A stretch of 64,000 nucleotides of DNA from Fimbriiglobus ruber (GCF_002197845.1 NZ_NIDE01000002.1:558001-622000), one strand, 5' to 3'. Numbered from the stretch's first letter, positions 8,628-18,800 are shown. A program made the numbers and translations. The notes: generated from the letters alone by a model not told the origin.

Positions 8628-10025
8628 ATGAGCAATATTCTCTCGCAGCGCTGGCTCCTCGACCGCCGGCACTTCCTCCGCGGCGCCGGCGCCACGGTGG
8701 CCCTGCCGCTCTTGGACGCCATGACGCCGCTGCGGGCGGCCCCGGCGGCCGGGGAGAAGCCGCGGCGGAGCGTGTTCGTTTACATCCCGAACGGCGTCAA
8801 CGGCATGGCCTGGCAGGTCACGAAGCCCGGCCGAGGGTACGACCTGTCGCCGTCGCTGAAGCCGCTGGAAAAGCACCGGGACGACTTCACCGTTTTCAGC
8901 GGGCTGCACCACCCGAACGGGCTCGGCCAGGCCCACGTCTGCGCGGACACCTGGCTCACCGGCGCGCGGATCGACGCCCAGAACGCCCGCAAGTACGAGA
9001 ACACCGTCTCCTGCGACCAGCTCATGGCCGAGGTCGCGGGCGTGCAGACCCGGTTCCCGTCACTGGAGTTGTCCATCAGTTCGGGCACCGGGCAGCCCGG
9101 CAACTCGACCACCCTGGCCTTCTCCCGCGACGGCGTCCCGCTGCCGGCCGAGGACAACCCGCGGCACGTCTTCAACCGCCTGTTCGGTGAAGAAGCGGGC
9201 GGGGCCGCCGCCCAGCGAGCCCGGCTCATCAAGCGGCGGAGCGTCCTCGACGCCGTCCACGACGACGCCAGCGCACTCCGCCGGGAACTGGGGGCCGACG
9301 ACCGGGCGAAGCTCGACGAGTACCTGCACTCCGTCCGCGACGTGGAACAGCGGGCGGCCCGGCTCGACGCGTGGCTGACGGTGCCGAAGCCGAAGATCGA
9401 CCCGAAGCTGGCCGCCCCGTTCCAGCGGGACGTGTCGAAGGCCCAGGCCGGCGAATACTGGCGGACCATGTTCGACCTGATCGTCCTCGCCCTGCGGACG
9501 GACATGACGCGGGTGGTGACGTACATGAACGGGAGCGAGGGCAACGGCCTCGCCATCCCCGAGATCGGCATCACCCAGGCCCGGCACAACCTGTCCCACC
9601 ACAACGGCGACCCGGTCGTCCTCGACCGCCTGGCCAAGAGCGACGCCTTTCTGACGCGGATGTTCGCCGGCTTCCTCGACCAGTTGAAATCCATCCAGGA
9701 CGGCGGCGAACCGCTGCTCGACCGGACGATGGTGCTGTTCGGCAGCGGCATGAGCTACGGCCACAGTCACGCGAACAGCAACCTGCCCATCCTCCTCGCC
9801 GGCGGCCGCGGCTTGGGCCTCAAGCACGGCCAGCACCTCGACTACAATCACCCCAAGGGCCACGCCTACACCCTGGGCTACGAGGAGTGGATGGGGCTGT
9901 GCGGCCGGCCGCGGGACGACAAAGCCCGACTCAGCAATGTGATGCTGACGATGCTGCAAAAGATGGGCGTACGGACGGAGAAGTTTGTGGACAGCACCGG
10001 GGCTGTGTCGGAGGTGACGGCGTGA
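8628..10025 (+). CDS. DUF1552 family exported protein
   Basis: This 465-residue protein carries a twin-arginine-like N-terminus (DRRHFLRGAGATVALPLL) and the DUF1552 pattern: RRSVFVYIPNGVN, then a large middle with VFSGLHHPNG and TADTWLTG-like segments, and MSYGHSHANSNLP near the C-terminus. DUF1552 belongs to the alkaline-phosphatase-like/DUF1501 group found in planctomycetes beside DUF1588-type cytochromes; the reaction is unknown. The gene overlaps the next one by 4 bp (GTGA at 10022-10025), so the two are translationally coupled. The Tat-like signal suggests folded export. Start ATG 8628 puts the RR motif at residue 12-13. Confidence 0.85.
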   Translation: MSNILSQRWLLDRRHFLRGAGATVALPLLDAMTPLRAAPAAGEKPRRSVFVYIPNGVNGMAWQVTKPGRGYDLSPSLKPLEKHRDDFTVFSGLHHPNGLGQAHVCADTWLTGARIDAQNARKYENTVSCDQLMAEVAGVQTRFPSLELSISSGTGQPGNSTTLAFSRDGVPLPAEDNPRHVFNRLFGEEAGGAAAQRARLIKRRSVLDAVHDDASALRRELGADDRAKLDEYLHSVRDVEQRAARLDAWLTVPKPKIDPKLAAPFQRDVSKAQAGEYWRTMFDLIVLALRTDMTRVVTYMNGSEGNGLAIPEIGITQARHNLSHHNGDPVVLDRLAKSDAFLTRMFAGFLDQLKSIQDGGEPLLDRTMVLFGSGMSYGHSHANSNLPILLAGGRGLGLKHGQHLDYNHPKGHAYTLGYEEWMGLCGRPRDDKARLSNVMLTMLQKMGVRTEKFVDSTGAVSEVTA

Positions 10026-11536
10026 CCCCGGTCGTCGCCGCACTGGCGGCTGTCGTCGGGTTCGGCGGCGCGATCAGCTCCGCCCCGGCACCCGAACCCA
10101 CCCGACAAGTCCGCGGCGTGTTGGAAGAGGTGGACTTCATTCACCGGACCGGCCGGTTCCGGGACGCCTCGACCGGCAGCGTGAGGGACTTCATCCTCCT
10201 GCCGTCCGCCGCGGTCTACGTCTGGAACGCCGAAGCCGACCTCCGCGACCTGACGCCCGGCACCGCCTGCGAATTCACGCTCCAGCGCGACCCGGATGGC
10301 CGGTTCACCCGGGTCGTCACCCTGCGCGACCGGTTCACGGTCGACGCCCGACATGGCGACACGCACTGGGATACGCACTGGCTGGTCGGCCCGACCGTGC
10401 GGAAGCGGGCGGCTGAGGAGCAACGGCGGGCATACACGGCCTTCGTGAAGGCCCGCGGACTGGCCGGGCGCGTCGAACGCACCAGCGGCCGGACGCTCAC
10501 GGTCGCGCTCTTCGGCGACCCCGACACGTTCGCCTCCATCTGGTCGAAGGAGTTCGTCCCCGACCGGGACGTCCACGTCGCGGTCGCCAACGAGGAACTG
10601 CGTACCTGGAACCCGCCGGTCGACAACGAGCGGGCTCGCATGAACGCGGTCGAGGTACGGCCGGCCGTCGAGCCCGGCTTCAGCGGGGTTCGGCTGACCG
10701 TGACCGTGAATTTCATGCTCGAAGGGTTCCGCAAGGGCCGGGTCGTCCGCGTGTTCGGCCCCGGCTGGCGGGTGCAGGACCAGCCGTTCGGCGAGCAACT
10801 CTTCCACTACGGCGCCCGGCACTTCCCGCCCGACCTCGCGGAGAACCCGGCGAAAGAGTACCCCGACCAGTACCCGTTCCGCACCGATTACAGCAACGCT
10901 CATTTGCCCTGGTATCGGATCAAAGCCGGCGTAACCCCGCCGCCGGACTCCGAACACCGGATCTACGGCGAACTCCTGTCCGTCGGCGCCGACCACCGTT
11001 CCGGCCGCTTCCGGCTTGAAGACTCTCGCGACGAGGTCGAATTCGCGCTGATCCCAGGCGGGACGGTCCGCGCCCTCAATGCCGAAGCCGACCTCGGGGA
11101 CATTCCGGTCGGTACGCGGTGCCGCTTCCATTTGTACCAGGACGACACGGGGGCATTCCGCCGGGCGAGTTTCGTGACCGACGAGGTGAGCGACCTCGTC
11201 AAGACCGGGGCCGTGTGGCGGATCGAGTCCCTGAACCTGGCGGCCGGGCACCTGATCGCCCCGCGCCAACCGCCGGGGGTCAAGAACGATCAGGGCGACC
11301 CCGAGCAACCGCCCGACGTTGGCCGTGCCCTTCTCCGGGTTGACGCGAACACGCGCGTCTGGAAGGGGGATAAGCCGGTGAAGCTGACCAACCTCGCGGT
11401 CGGCGACCTCCTGCTCGTCAACCGGACGGGCGAGCGAGCCGGCCAGCCGTCGCGTTGCGCGGATGTCTGGGTCGGGGCGGAGACGCACAAGCAGTTCACA
11501 GACCCGCAACGCCGGAAGGCGGCCGCGCCGAAGTGA
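10022..11536 (+). CDS. Secreted hypothetical protein with an internal duplication
   Basis: The gene starts with GTG inside the stop of the DUF1552 gene (overlap GTGA). It encodes 504 residues with a signal-like N-terminus (VVAALAAVVGFGGAISSAPA). Two similar blocks are visible: residues about 30-110 (VRGVLEEVDFIHRTGRFRD, VYVWNAEADLRDLTPGT) and about 315-400 (IYGELLSVGADHRSGRFRL, VRALNAEADLGDIPVGT). Each could be a small beta-barrel; a third, weaker copy may lie near 450. No catalytic motif is recognised. Its position between DUF1552 and the multi-domain cytochrome suggests it belongs to that exported set. Confidence 0.75.
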   Translation: MTPVVAALAAVVGFGGAISSAPAPEPTRQVRGVLEEVDFIHRTGRFRDASTGSVRDFILLPSAAVYVWNAEADLRDLTPGTACEFTLQRDPDGRFTRVVTLRDRFTVDARHGDTHWDTHWLVGPTVRKRAAEEQRRAYTAFVKARGLAGRVERTSGRTLTVALFGDPDTFASIWSKEFVPDRDVHVAVANEELRTWNPPVDNERARMNAVEVRPAVEPGFSGVRLTVTVNFMLEGFRKGRVVRVFGPGWRVQDQPFGEQLFHYGARHFPPDLAENPAKEYPDQYPFRTDYSNAHLPWYRIKAGVTPPPDSEHRIYGELLSVGADHRSGRFRLEDSRDEVEFALIPGGTVRALNAEADLGDIPVGTRCRFHLYQDDTGAFRRASFVTDEVSDLVKTGAVWRIESLNLAAGHLIAPRQPPGVKNDQGDPEQPPDVGRALLRVDANTRVWKGDKPVKLTNLAVGDLLLVNRTGERAGQPSRCADVWVGAETHKQFTDPQRRKAAAPK

Positions 11537-11576
11537 TAGCCGATGGGAGTTCGGGTAGGGGTGCCAGTCGCAGGCG

Positions 11577-11897
11577 GGTGTCCCCGGGCTCCCGCCCGGG
11601 TCTACGTTAGGCCGCCCCGGAGGGGCGGAAAACCAAAAGCCTAACGTAGCATTCGCGCATCGACCGAGCCTGTCTTCCGCCCCTCCGGGGCGGCCTAACG
11701 TAGACCCGGGCGGGAGCCCTCGTTGTACCCCATAAGTCGGAAACAGCGAAAATGCCCCTTCCGAATGGCCTGGAAAACAAGCGTTTTCCAAACGGCGAAG
11801 CGGATTTGGGCCTTCCGAATGCCGTTTCCGCAACATCTTGTTACGAAAGACGTTGCAGACTTGTGGGGTACAACGAGGGCGGGAGCCCGGGGACACC
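11577..11897. mobile_element. Large inverted-repeat element split by a nested MITE
   Basis: The left arm at 11577-11630 (GGTGTCCCCGGGCTCCCGCC...) has its inverted partner at 11675-11719 plus 11889-11897. The partner is interrupted by the element at 11720-11876. Joining the two parts after removing that insert and one copy of the 12-bp duplication restores the full arm. This is direct evidence that the outer element is older. Confidence 0.75.
11720..11876. mobile_element. 157-bp MITE with 13-bp terminal repeats and 12-bp target duplication
   Basis: The ends are perfect inverted repeats (TCGTTGTACCCCA at 11720-11732 and its complement at 11864-11876). The element is flanked on both sides by GGGCGGGAGCCC (11708-11719 and 11877-11888), a perfect 12-bp direct repeat as expected for a target-site duplication. 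Internal palindromes include TGGAAAAC/GTTTTCCA. No coding sequence is present. It sits upstream of the cytochrome gene and could affect its transcription. Confidence 0.8.
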
Positions 11898-11960
11898 GGG
11901 GCGAACCTTCCCCCAACCCGACGAAGCTCGTACGTGTTGCAGCCGCCAGAGGATCTCTTG

Positions 11961-14384
11961 GTGTACCGCCTTCTCCCGCTCTGTCTCCTCGTGATCGCCG
12001 CTTTCGCTACTCCGGCCGCCGCGGCCGACAAGGATTTCGACAAGCTCATCAAGCCTTTCCTCGAACGGCATTGCGTGAGCTGCCACGGTGAGGCCAAGGC
12101 CAAGGGTGACCTGCGCGTCGACAACCTCCAGCCGGACTTCACCTCGCCCAAGACCGCCGGCCGGTGGGAAGAGATCATGGGCCGCGTCAACAGTGGCGAC
12201 ATGCCGCCCAAGGACAAGCCGCGGCCACCGGGTGATGAGGTGGCGAGGGTGTCGGAGTGGGTCACGGGGCAACTCGCGGAAGCCGAGGCCGCCCGGCAGG
12301 CAGCGGGCTCGGAAAAGGTCGCCCTCCGCCGGCTCTCCCGCGAGGAGTACGCGAACACGATCCGCGACCTGCTCGGCGTGACCTTCGACGCCACCGACCC
12401 GACCGGCCTCCCCGAAGACCCGGACTGGCACGGGTTCCAGCGGATCGGGTCGGTCCTGACGCTGTCGCCGGCCCACGTGGAGAAGTACCTCGCGGCGGCC
12501 GAGGCGGCCCTCAACGAAGCGCTGCCGGTCGGCCCGCAACCGAAACGGGAAGTGATCCGCTGGGGGGCGTTCGACCTACGCGGGGGGAGCTGGAAGAAGT
12601 ACGAGAAGGAATACCAGGCCCGCGGCATCGCGGACAAGGTCCGGGCCGACATCGTGCCGAACAACGGCGCCCTCGACGATTACACACTGCACGTGAAAGC
12701 GACGGGCGATTACCTCGTACGCATCAAGCTCAGCGGCCTACGACCCGAGGGCGGCCGGGCGCCGCGCTTGCGGCTCTACGACGCGACCATCGGCCGCCTC
12801 CTGTTCGAGCGTGATATTGAAGCGCCGGAGAACGCTCCGGTCACGATCGAGTTCCGCGCCCACCTGCCCGCGGGCACCCACAACATCCGGCTCATGAACG
12901 CCGTCCCGGGGCCGAACCCGGAAGACCGCCGCTCGCGGTCGAGCGAGGTGCCGAACGCCTTCACGGGCCTGCGGAGCCGCGTCCCCTGGCAGATCAAGTT
13001 CACCGACGATGACGGCAAGGCGATCGTCCCGTTCCTGCTGGTCGACTTCATCGAGTGGGACGGCCCCGTTGTCGAATCGTGGCCGACCCCGGCGTACAAG
13101 CAGATCTTCTTCGGCGGCGAGTCGACGGCCAAGGACCTGGCTTACGCCCGGCAGATCGTCGCCCGGTTCGCCGAGCGGGCTTGGCGACGTCCCGCGCGGC
13201 CCGCGGAAGTCGACCGCCTCGTCGCGCTCGTGGAGAAAGCGCAAAAACTCGGCGACAACTTCGAGGCAGCTGTCAAGACCGCGCTTCTGGCCGTCCTCAC
13301 CTCGAAGGGCTTCCTGTACCTCGAAGAGGGCAGCGTGGCGGCCCCGTCCCCGCACCTCACCGACTGGGAGTTGGCCTCGCGGCTGTCGTACTTCCTCTGG
13401 AGTTCGATGCCCGACCAGCGGCTCTTCGACCTGGCCCGCGACGGCAAGCTCCACCAGTCCGAGGTGATCCGGGCCGAGGTCCGGCGGATGCTGGCCGACC
13501 CGAAGGCGGCCGCGTTCGGCGAGTCGTTCCCGCGGCAGTGGTTGCAACTGCGGAAGGTGGGCATGTTCGCCCCGGACCGGACGCTTTACCCCGAGTACGA
13601 CGAGTACCTCGAAAAGAGCATGATCGCGGAGACGACCAGCTTCTTCCGCGAAGTGCTGGCCCGCAACGCCGGCCTCCGCGAATTCCTCGACTCCGACTGG
13701 ACGATGCTCAACGAACGCCTCGCCACGCACTACGGCATCGCGGGTGTGTCTGGCGAGGAGATGAAACGTGTGACCCTTACCCCCGACCAGCACCGCGGCG
13801 GCCTACTCACGCACGCCTCGGTCCTGAGCCTGACGTCCGACGGCACGCGGCACCGGCCGGTCCACCGCGGCGTGTGGGTGCTGGAGTCGATCGTCAACCG
13901 GCCGCCCCCCCCGCCGCCCGCGAACGTCCCCGCTCTGGGAACGCCGTCGGCCAAGGCGCGGAAGACGACGGTACGAGAAAAGCTCGAACTGCACCGGGCC
14001 GACGCGAACTGCGCCGGCTGCCACCAGCGCATCGACCCGCTCGGCCTCGCCTTCGACAACTACGACGCCATCGGCCGCTGGCGGGCGGTGGAAACCGTCC
14101 GCGACGGCACCGGCGCCGACCCCAAGCTCGACGCGAGCGGCGAACTCATCGACGGCCGCAAGTTCGCGGACGCGGCCGGCCTGAAACGGTTACTGGTCGA
14201 CGACGCCGACAAGTTCGCGGCTGCCTTCGCCGACAAGCTCGCGACCTACGCCCTGCGCCGCGCGATGACGTTCCGCGATCGGGCCGAGTTGAAGCGCCTG
14301 ACCGAGCAGGCGAAGCCCGACGGGTACAAACTCGCGACGCTGATCGAATCGTTCGTCGCCAGCGAGTTGTTTCTGAAGCGGTGA
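11961..14384 (+). CDS. Planctomycete cytochrome-type protein (DUF1587/1595/1592/1588/1585)
   Basis: An exported protein of about 807 residues. After a signal peptide (CLLVIAAFATPAAAA) comes a cytochrome c-like module with a haem motif, CVSCH, near residue 37. DUF1587 follows (ALRRLSREEYANTIRDLLGV near 115), then a carbohydrate-binding-like segment (250-350), DUF1595 (ARQIVARFAERAWRRPARP), DUF1592 (DWELASRLSYFLWSSMPD), DUF1588 (RGGLLTHASVLSLTSDGTRH ending in the Pro-run) and DUF1585 at the C-terminus. A second CxxCH (CAGCH) lies before DUF1585. These proteins occur beside DUF1552 genes, as here; function is unproven. I chose GTG 11961 because the signal peptide begins there; the frame extends upstream into the MITE. 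Confidence 0.88.
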   Translation: MYRLLPLCLLVIAAFATPAAAADKDFDKLIKPFLERHCVSCHGEAKAKGDLRVDNLQPDFTSPKTAGRWEEIMGRVNSGDMPPKDKPRPPGDEVARVSEWVTGQLAEAEAARQAAGSEKVALRRLSREEYANTIRDLLGVTFDATDPTGLPEDPDWHGFQRIGSVLTLSPAHVEKYLAAAEAALNEALPVGPQPKREVIRWGAFDLRGGSWKKYEKEYQARGIADKVRADIVPNNGALDDYTLHVKATGDYLVRIKLSGLRPEGGRAPRLRLYDATIGRLLFERDIEAPENAPVTIEFRAHLPAGTHNIRLMNAVPGPNPEDRRSRSSEVPNAFTGLRSRVPWQIKFTDDDGKAIVPFLLVDFIEWDGPVVESWPTPAYKQIFFGGESTAKDLAYARQIVARFAERAWRRPARPAEVDRLVALVEKAQKLGDNFEAAVKTALLAVLTSKGFLYLEEGSVAAPSPHLTDWELASRLSYFLWSSMPDQRLFDLARDGKLHQSEVIRAEVRRMLADPKAAAFGESFPRQWLQLRKVGMFAPDRTLYPEYDEYLEKSMIAETTSFFREVLARNAGLREFLDSDWTMLNERLATHYGIAGVSGEEMKRVTLTPDQHRGGLLTHASVLSLTSDGTRHRPVHRGVWVLESIVNRPPPPPPANVPALGTPSAKARKTTVREKLELHRADANCAGCHQRIDPLGLAFDNYDAIGRWRAVETVRDGTGADPKLDASGELIDGRKFADAAGLKRLLVDDADKFAAAFADKLATYALRRAMTFRDRAELKRLTEQAKPDGYKLATLIESFVASELFLKR

Positions 14385-14387
14385 GAC

Positions 14388-14431
14388 GGGCGAGCGGGGG
14401 ACGTGAGCCGACTGAACTCCCCCGCTCGCCC
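14388..14431. terminator. Hairpin between convergent genes
   Basis: A 13-bp perfect stem (GGGCGAGCGGGGG with CCCCCGCTCGCCC) with an 18-nt loop lies 4 bp after the cytochrome stop and 39 bp before the OsmC stop on the other strand. It could end both transcripts. It also carries the dispersed CGAGCGGGGGACGT core seen near 6002. Confidence 0.5.
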
Positions 14432-14469
14432 AAACTCATCTGGCGCCGTCTGTCGGGCCGTTCAGACGG

Positions 14470-14898
14470 TTAAACCAGACTCGCGTCCAGCGTGATCTCG
14501 GCTTTGAACAGCTTGGAGACCGGGCAGCCCGCCTTGGCCTTGGCGGCCAGCGCGGAGAACGTCGCTTGGTCGGTGCCCGGGATCTTGGCCTTCAGGGTGA
14601 GGTGGATTTTCGTGATGGCGAAGCCGCCGTCCACGCTCTCCAGGGTGACTTGCGCCGCCGTGTCCATCTGCTCGGCCGTCAGCCCGGCTTCGCCCAGGAT
14701 CATGGACAGCGCCATCGTGAAGCAGCCCGAGTGGGCGGCGCCGATCAGTTCTTCCGGGTTACTGCCGCGCACCCCCTCGAAGCGGCTGGCGAAGCCGTAG
14801 GGGTAGGTCTTGAGCGCCCCGCTCTCCGTAGAGAGGGAGCCGCGGCCGTCTTTCAACCCGCCCTGCCACGCCGCCGAACCCGTTCTCGTGATCTTCAT
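14470..14898 (-). CDS. OsmC family peroxiredoxin-like protein
   Basis: 142 residues from ATG 14898. The sequence has the OsmC order: a short N-terminal strand region (TRTGSAAWQGGLKDGRGSLS), SNPEELIGAAHSGCFTMALS with the first redox Cys, a central helix (ILGEAGLTAEQMDTAAQVTL), and a second Cys in AGCPVSKLFKAEI. The GCxxMAL and CPVSK motifs supply the two catalytic cysteines, so organic hydroperoxide reduction is likely. Length is normal for OsmC. The open frame continues upstream into a short-chain dehydrogenase remnant, which is not part of this gene. Confidence 0.9.
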   Translation of the reverse strand: MKITRTGSAAWQGGLKDGRGSLSTESGALKTYPYGFASRFEGVRGSNPEELIGAAHSGCFTMALSMILGEAGLTAEQMDTAAQVTLESVDGGFAITKIHLTLKAKIPGTDQATFSALAAKAKAGCPVSKLFKAEITLDASLV

Positions 14899-14975
14899 CC
14901 CTGGTACTCCTTGGGTGCAAAACACGTTCCCTACCGAACAACCACCGTGCCGGGTCCACTCGCGTGGAACTACTA

Positions 14976-15117
14976 CGCGTTGAACCCCGTCGATCGTCGG
15001 GCCCGCCCCGGTCACGAAGCCGGCCTCGGGGCCGACCAGATACGCGACCATCGCGGCGATCTCCTCAACGCTATCGTACCGCGGCAGCGCCATCAACTGG
15101 GCGTGGCGTGTGGACAA
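14976..15117 (-). pseudogene. C-terminal remnant of a short-chain dehydrogenase (SDR)
   Basis: In the same frame as and directly upstream of the OsmC gene, the minus strand reads ALPRYDSVEEIAAMVAYL, then GPEAGFVTGAGPTIDG. This is the conserved C-terminal part of 3-oxoacyl-ACP reductase-like SDR proteins, which normally ends with TIDGG. Only about 45 codons remain, with no Rossmann or catalytic portion. It is a truncated relic. Confidence 0.6.
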
Positions 15118-15205
15118 ATCGCCGTCCGGCTGACCGGACGGTGTTGAGAAGTAGGTTGCGTAAAGAGTGTGGCACCGGGCCGATCAGTTGATACGATGTC
15201 CGACT

Positions 15206-15829
15206 ATGGAGGAAGGTCGAACCACTGCCGCCGTCCAGGGTTATCTGGACGAACTGGCCGGGGCGCCCGGGGCAACGGCCGCCGAGCCCGTCGTCTCGGC
15301 CCTACTCGGCCGGTCCGTCGGCCGGCTGCACCACCTCTGCGCCGCGCTGCTCCACCGTAGCTACCCGCGGCTGACCCGCCCGCCCCTCGGGCTCGACGTC
15401 GACGAATTACTCGGCGCGGTCGTGGAACGCCTCATCAAAGCCCTCCGGCAGGCCCGCCCGCGGACCGTCCGCGGCTTCTTCGCGCTGGCCAACCAACACA
15501 TCCGCTGGGAACTGAATGACCTGGCCCGCCGCCTAGACGAACAGCCCCCGCCGGTCGTCGTCCGCGAGGAGATCGTCCCGGCCCCCGCCAGCAGCGGCTC
15601 GACCCTCAGCCCGGACGCCCGCCGGATCCTCGCGGCCATCGACGCGCTGCCGGACGACGAGCGCGAGGCGCTGAGCCTGGTCCGCATCCAGGGGCTCACG
15701 CACACCGAGGCGGCGGGGGTGCTGGAGGTGTCCGCGAAGACCGTCCAGCGGCGGCTGAACCGCGCCCTGCTGCTCCTCACGGAAGCGCTGGGCGACCTCC
15801 GGCCCGACGCGCCGGCCGGGGAAGCATAG
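15206..15829 (+). CDS. ECF-type sigma-70 factor
   Basis: The 207-residue protein has a sigma region 2 (LLHRSYPRLTRPPLGLDVDE through FFALANQHIRWELNDLARR) and region 4 (ALPDDEREALSLVRIQGLTH, TEAAGVLEVSAKTVQRRLNR), the latter a helix-turn-helix for the -35 element. The proline-rich linker between them is typical of planctomycete ECF factors. ATG 15206 is preferred over an upstream TTG-like extension because region 2 starts soon after it. It lies 43 bp upstream of a Ser/Thr kinase gene. Such pairs are frequent in planctomycetes and are thought to link kinase signalling to transcription. Confidence 0.85.
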   Translation: MEEGRTTAAVQGYLDELAGAPGATAAEPVVSALLGRSVGRLHHLCAALLHRSYPRLTRPPLGLDVDELLGAVVERLIKALRQARPRTVRGFFALANQHIRWELNDLARRLDEQPPPVVVREEIVPAPASSGSTLSPDARRILAAIDALPDDEREALSLVRIQGLTHTEAAGVLEVSAKTVQRRLNRALLLLTEALGDLRPDAPAGEA

Positions 15830-15872
15830 CCCCGGAGCTCCCCGGACCCAAGATTTCACAAGGGGCCGACTC

Positions 15873-18800
15873 TTGGCCGACGAACGCCTCGTTCTGCAGC
15901 TTCTCGAAGAAGTCCTCCAGTCCGGTCGCACGCCCGAAGACGTTTGCGCGGACAAGCCGGACTTGCTGGCCGAGGTCCGCGCGCGGCTCGGGCGGCTCAA
16001 CCGGGTCAAGGGAGAACTCGACGCCCTGTTCCCCGAACTGGCGACGACCGGCTCCGACTCGACCTCATCGTTCCGGCTCGGCGGCGACCTGCCGCAGATC
16101 CCCGGCCACGACGTGGAAGCCGTCCTCGGCCGCGGCGGCATGGGCGTCGTGTACAAGGCCCGGCACCGGCAGCTCAACCGCCCGGTCGCGGTCAAGATGA
16201 TGCTCGCTGGCGGGTTCGCCGGGCCGCTGGAAGTGGCCCGGTTTCGGCGGGAGGCGGAGACGCTCGCCGGTCTCGGGCACCCACACATTGTCCGGGTCCA
16301 CGAGGCGGGCGAACTGGACGGCCTGCCGTACTTCACAATGGAACTCGTCGAGGGCGGGACGCTCGCCGAGCAACTTGGCGGCGTCCCGCAGCCGGCCGAC
16401 CGGGCGGCGAATCTGGTCATCACTCTCGCCGGGGCGGTGCAGGCGGCCCACGACCGGAACATCGTCCACCGCGACTTGAAGCCGGGCAACATCTTGCTCA
16501 CCCCGGACGGCACGCCCAAGGTGTCCGACTTCGGCCTGGCCCGGTGGGTGGACGTGGGGGCAACGCTCACCCGGACCGGGGCGCGAGTCGGGACGCCGAG
16601 TTACATGGCCCCGGAGCAGGCGGCCGGTGCCGCCGGCGCGGCCAAACCGGCGGTGGACGTGTACGCCCTGGGGGCGATCCTCTACGAGGTTCTCACCGGC
16701 CGCCCGCCGTTCCGGGCCGAGACCGCCGCGGAAACGGAGCGGCAGGTGATCGCCGAGGAGCCGGCCCCGCCGTCCCGGCTGAACGCCCGGGTGTCGCGGG
16801 ACCTGGAAACGATTTGCCTGAAGTGCCTGCACAAAGACCCCCGCCGGCGGTACCCGTCGGCCGCCGCCCTGGCCGACGACCTGGGCCGGTTCCGGCGGGG
16901 CGAGACCATCACCGCGCGACCCGCCGGGGCGATCGAACGGACAGGAAAGTGGGTCCGCCGGCACCCCGGGCGGGCGCTGCTGCTGCTGATCGGCACCCTG
17001 GTCGCGCTGGCGCTCCTGGCCGGCGGGTGGTGGTTCGTCGCCCGCCGCGCGGCGACGGACCGGGCCGTCGCGGCGGACCTACGAGAGGCGGAAGGCGCCC
17101 TCGAACAGTCGGCATGGCCCCAGGCCCGGGCGGCCGTCGATCGGGCCAAAGCCCGGCTCGACGGCCGCGGGGAATCGAGCCTGCAAGGGCGCCTGGACCG
17201 AGCGGCCGGCAACCTGGAACTGGCGGCCCGGCTGGACGCAATCTTCACCGACTACACGGGCTCCGCCAGGACGGCGGAAGAGGGGTTCGACCACGCCCGG
17301 GCGAACCGCGAATACGCGACGGCGTTCCGGGAGGCCGGGTTCGGCACGGTCGACGAGTCGCCGGAACGCGTCGCGGAGCGCGTCCGGGCGTCGGGCATTC
17401 GCCGCGCGGTCGTGGGCGGACTCGACCAGTGGGCTAACTGCACCCACGACCCCGGCACGTCCCAGTGGACCCTCGAAGTCGCCCGCCTGGCGGACCCGGA
17501 CCCGGACTCCGGCTGGCGGGACCGTGTCCGCGACCCCGCGGTCCGCAAGAACCCTGCTGTCCTGGCCGAACTGGCCCGGACAGCGCCCCTCGACGCCCGA
17601 GCCGTCCAGCTGCACATTTCGCTCGCCTTCCGGCTCCAAAAGGCCGGGGGAGACGCCCTCGGCTTGTTCAAGCGGGTCCAGGCGGCACACCCGGACGACT
17701 TTTGGGCCACGTACCTGCTGGCTTGCGAACTGGATCTGCGCGCGGACCCCAACGCCATCGGCTACTACCGAGCCGCCCTGGCCCTCCGCCCGCGGTCGTT
17801 CGCCGTCCTCCACAACCTGGGGGTTGCCTTGGATGATCAGGGTCGGGTGGCCGAGGCCACCGCCCACCGGGAGAGGGTCGTTTCCCTCGACCCCGACAAC
17901 AGCAGTGCCCACCACAACCTGGCGCTCAGTTACCTCCACCAGAATCGTCTCGGCGCGGCCGCCGACGAGTTTCGGACGGCGGTCCGTCTCAACCCCAAAT
18001 CGGGCGCCGCCCACTCCGGCCTGGGGCAGGCACTGTTCTGCCAGGGGCAGTTCGGCGCGGCGCGGGCGGCGATCCGACGGTCTCTCGAACTATTGCCCCC
18101 CGGCCAGGGTATAAGACCCGGTACCGAATGGATGTTGACCCGGTGCGACCGCATGTCGTCCCTGGAGGGGCGGTTAGATGAGATCGCCCGGGGTGTTGAC
18201 AAACCCGCCGGTGCCGGCGAGTGCGTCGACTTCGCCGAACTCTGTGCGCGAAGGCAGCAGCCCGTCGCGGCCGTCCGGTTGTACGTGGCGGCGTTCGCGG
18301 CCAATCCAGAGCTAGCCGGGGGATTAGGGCTAAATCGCAGGTACTATGCGGCGTGCGCCGCCGTGCGGGCCGGGTGCGGCGGCGGCACAGACGCCCCGCC
18401 CGACGGCCCGGCGCGGGCGGGGCTGCGGAAGCAGGCGCTCGTGTGGTTGCGGGCCGACCGTGACCAACAGGCCCTCAATTACGCCCGCGGGAACGCCGGG
18501 GTACGGCGGACGGTGATGCGATCGCTTCAAAACTGGCGCCTCGACGAGAATCTGTCCGACGTTCGCAACCCGGAGGCCCTCGCCCGGCTGGACGACGACG
18601 AGCGCCGCCAGTGGCGGGCGCTGTGGGCCGGCGTGGACGGGCTGGCGGCCGGCGACTCGCTCCCGGTCTGGGACTCGGCCCGGTTCTACGCCGCCCGCCG
18701 CGAGTGGAAGTTGGCGGCCGAAAGCTACGCCCGGGTGTTTGAAGTGAGTTCGACGGAGGACGGCCACGCGTGGTTCGAGCTGGCGGCGGTGCAGGTGCTG

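Noticed and set aside
9878-12664. A 928-codon open frame on the minus strand
   Set aside because: It is antisense to the DUF1552, 10022 and cytochrome genes, crosses the MITEs, and is explained by high GC at the third codon position. Low-complexity, Arg/Gly/Pro-rich translation has no domain character.
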